Source: Pseudomonadota bacterium (GTDB taxonomy: Bacteria; Pseudomonadota; Gammaproteobacteria; Burkholderiales; Casimicrobiaceae). Taken from it: DNA of 7,556 nt. The notes under the pieces are model-generated. The model made no database searches, was not told where the DNA came from, and saw nothing but the letters and a program-made list of their open reading frames with translations. Below, piece after piece: positions 6,462-7,556 of the stretch. Every line of letters begins with the position of its first letter. Within the stretch, counting starts at the first letter, position 1. A program made the position numbers and the translations under genes. The stretch covers positions 1 through 7,556 of the forward strand of contig JAKPSO010000229.1 in NCBI GenBank assembly GCA_029571495.1, given 5' to 3'.

Positions 6462-6471
6462 CCAATTTCCT

Positions 6472-7185
6472 ATGAATGCACCTACCAAGCGGCCATCGCT
6501 GCCTGCTGAAGCCCGCTTGGAGCGCATTCCGCAGTTTGCGGGCGCGGTCTTCGAAAAATCGGTCGTCGACCGCGAGGGCCTGCCGTTCATTACGGGGCCA
6601 GAAATCGCCTTTGCTGGCCGTTCGAACGCCGGAAAGTCGAGCAGTATCAATAAGTTAGCGGGCCAGACCAAGCTGGCCTACGCTAGCAAGATGCCCGGAC
6701 GAACGCGCGAGTTGAATTTTTTTCCGCTTCGCGCGGGTGGGTATTTGGTCGACTTGCCAGGGTACGGCTTTGCGCGGACGCCACGCGACAAGCAACGAGT
6801 CTGGACTGGTGTCATTGAGCAGTATTTCCGTGAACGCGAGGCGCTGCGCGGCGTGGTGCTGGTACTTGACGTGCGCCATGCGCCGACCGATCTCGACGTG
6901 CAGTTTGTCTCGTGGCTCGGCGAACTCGGCGCCGGACGGCCACCCGTACTCTGGCTGTTAAACAAAGCCGACAAGCTCACGCAAAGCGAACGCATGAAAG
7001 CACGCAACGCGTTTTGCGCGCAGACGAAAGACATTGTTGGTCCGGATGACGTGGTCGTGCTGTTTTCCGCGCACACGGGCCTCGGCATGAAGGAATGCGC
7101 AGGCGTGTTTACGGAATGGCTCACGCCTTTGCCGGACTCGGAACCTGCCGACGACGCCGAGCCCTTGCCGCCGTCCGCTCCATAG
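6472..7185 (+). CDS. engB: Ribosome biogenesis GTP-binding protein EngB/YsxC/YihA
   Basis: A TRAFAC-class GTPase needed for late large-subunit ribosome assembly in well-studied relatives; it acts in the cytoplasm. Motifs in order: G1/Walker A 'GRSNAGKSS' at 49-57, G2 region 'SKMPGRTRELNFF' at 72-84 (Thr78), G3 'DLPGYG' at 94-99, G4 'NKAD' at 164-167, and G5-like 'FSAHTGLG'. The family usually has TKAD at G4; Asn164 is the more classical G4 residue. The product is 237 residues, longer than the common 200-215, because of an N-terminal lead of about 20 residues and a C-terminal tail after 'FTEWL' that is rich in Pro, Asp and Glu. ATG 6472 is the first start after the A/T-rich promoter-like region; it lacks a visible Shine-Dalgarno. 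It is divergent from cytochrome c4 and convergent with the ComM-type gene. Confidence 0.95.
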   Translation: MNAPTKRPSLPAEARLERIPQFAGAVFEKSVVDREGLPFITGPEIAFAGRSNAGKSSSINKLAGQTKLAYASKMPGRTRELNFFPLRAGGYLVDLPGYGFARTPRDKQRVWTGVIEQYFREREALRGVVLVLDVRHAPTDLDVQFVSWLGELGAGRPPVLWLLNKADKLTQSERMKARNAFCAQTKDIVGPDDVVVLFSAHTGLGMKECAGVFTEWLTPLPDSEPADDAEPLPPSAP

Positions 7186-7208
7186 CCCGCGCGTCGCAGG
7201 CACCTAAC

Positions 7209-7556
7209 TCAAACTTCCATTCGTCGATAGCCGACGGCTTCGGCCAAATGCGCGACGGCGATTCGTTCGCTTCCGGCGAGATCGGCGATCGTTCTAGCGA
7301 CGCGCACGATACGGTGTTGCGCCCGAGCGGAAAGCCCCAAGCGTGATGTTGCCTGCTGCAAGAGTGTTTCGCCGTTTGCATCGAGCGCGCAGTGAGCATC
7401 CACTTCAGGCGACGTCAAGTCGGCGTTGGCTTTTTGTTGACGCGCGCTTTGGCGTTCGCTCGCAGCAATGACGCGCTCACGAACGATTGATGACGGTTCG
7501 CCATCGGGGGCTGCCCGCAATGCATCGGTCGGCACCGAGGGCACCGTGATTTGCAG
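7209..7556 (-). CDS. comM: YifB/ComM family Mg-chelatase-like AAA+ ATPase, C-terminal part (5' end outside window)
   Basis: The last 115 residues of a YifB/ComM-type protein; the frame is open through the right edge, and the GTG at 7544 is an internal codon in 'LQITVPSVP'. The visible part is the C-terminal Mg-chelatase domain: 'GEPSSIVRERVIAASERQSARQ', with key E-S-x-x-V-R-x-R-V residues, then 'NADL', 'LLQQATSRLGLSARAQHR', 'IVRVARTIADLAGSERI' and 'HLAEAVGYRR'. These are the arginine-rich helices typical of the family; the ATPase motifs lie outside the window. In naturally competent bacteria ComM is a hexameric helicase that promotes branch migration when incoming DNA recombines with the chromosome; in other species the role is unclear. 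Full-length members are about 500 residues. It ends 23 bases from the engB stop, and no terminator is visible in the gap. Confidence 0.93.
   Translation of the reverse strand: MQITVPSVPTDALRAAPDGEPSSIVRERVIAASERQSARQQKANADLTSPEVDAHCALDANGETLLQQATSRLGLSARAQHRIVRVARTIADLAGSERIAVAHLAEAVGYRRMEV

Noticed and set aside
7186..7208. Shared terminator between convergent engB and comM
   Set aside because: The 23-base gap has no stable inverted repeat followed by T-runs on either strand.
1..7556. CRISPR arrays, tRNA or rRNA genes, insertion sequences, phage or toxin-antitoxin genes
   Set aside because: No regularly spaced repeats, cloverleaf-like sequence, transposase motifs or short accessory gene pairs were seen; nearly all bases fall in recognised genes.

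Overview
The window reads as a typical piece of chromosome from a moderately GC-rich Gram-negative bacterium, most likely a betaproteobacterium. The gene order rmlB-A-C-D, a diheme cytochrome c4 gene divergent from engB, a ComM-type gene converging on engB, and a protease with DUF5648-like repeats all fit that group. This placement is an inference from gene content; no marker gene in the window proves it.

Layout. (1) Bases 1-2741, plus strand: the 3' end of rmlB, then complete rmlA, rmlC and rmlD. All junctions are 4-base stop/start overlaps (ATGA, ATGA, GTGA), so this is one translationally coupled operon making dTDP-L-rhamnose for surface polysaccharide. (2) 2785-4770, plus strand: a secreted serine protease of the lysyl-endopeptidase (Achromobacter protease I) type. 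It has a long propeptide-like N-terminus, a recognisable His/Asp/Ser triad and conserved cysteines, and a C-terminal tail of about three DUF5648-like repeats. (3) 4771-4821: short convergent gap. (4) 4822-6359, minus strand: a diheme cytochrome c4 gene (5694-6359) followed directly by a MOSC-domain gene (4822-5688). (5) 6360-6471: divergent promoter region. (6) 6472-7185, plus strand: engB/ysxC, a ribosome-assembly GTPase. (7) 7209-7556, minus strand: the C-terminal end of a YifB/ComM-type AAA+ ATPase, running off the right edge.

The most interesting point is between the cytochrome c4 and MOSC genes. A strong intrinsic-terminator hairpin with a six-T tract lies not between the genes but inside the first codons of the MOSC frame, 9 bases past its likely GTG start codon. 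Any transcript carrying that start must pass through the hairpin, so MOSC expression may depend on ribosomes entering from the cytochrome gene and keeping the hairpin open. The protease-DUF5648 fusion is a lesser point of interest. I found no CRISPR array, tRNA, rRNA, insertion sequence, phage gene or clearly new multi-gene system; most of the window is ordinary core and envelope gene content.
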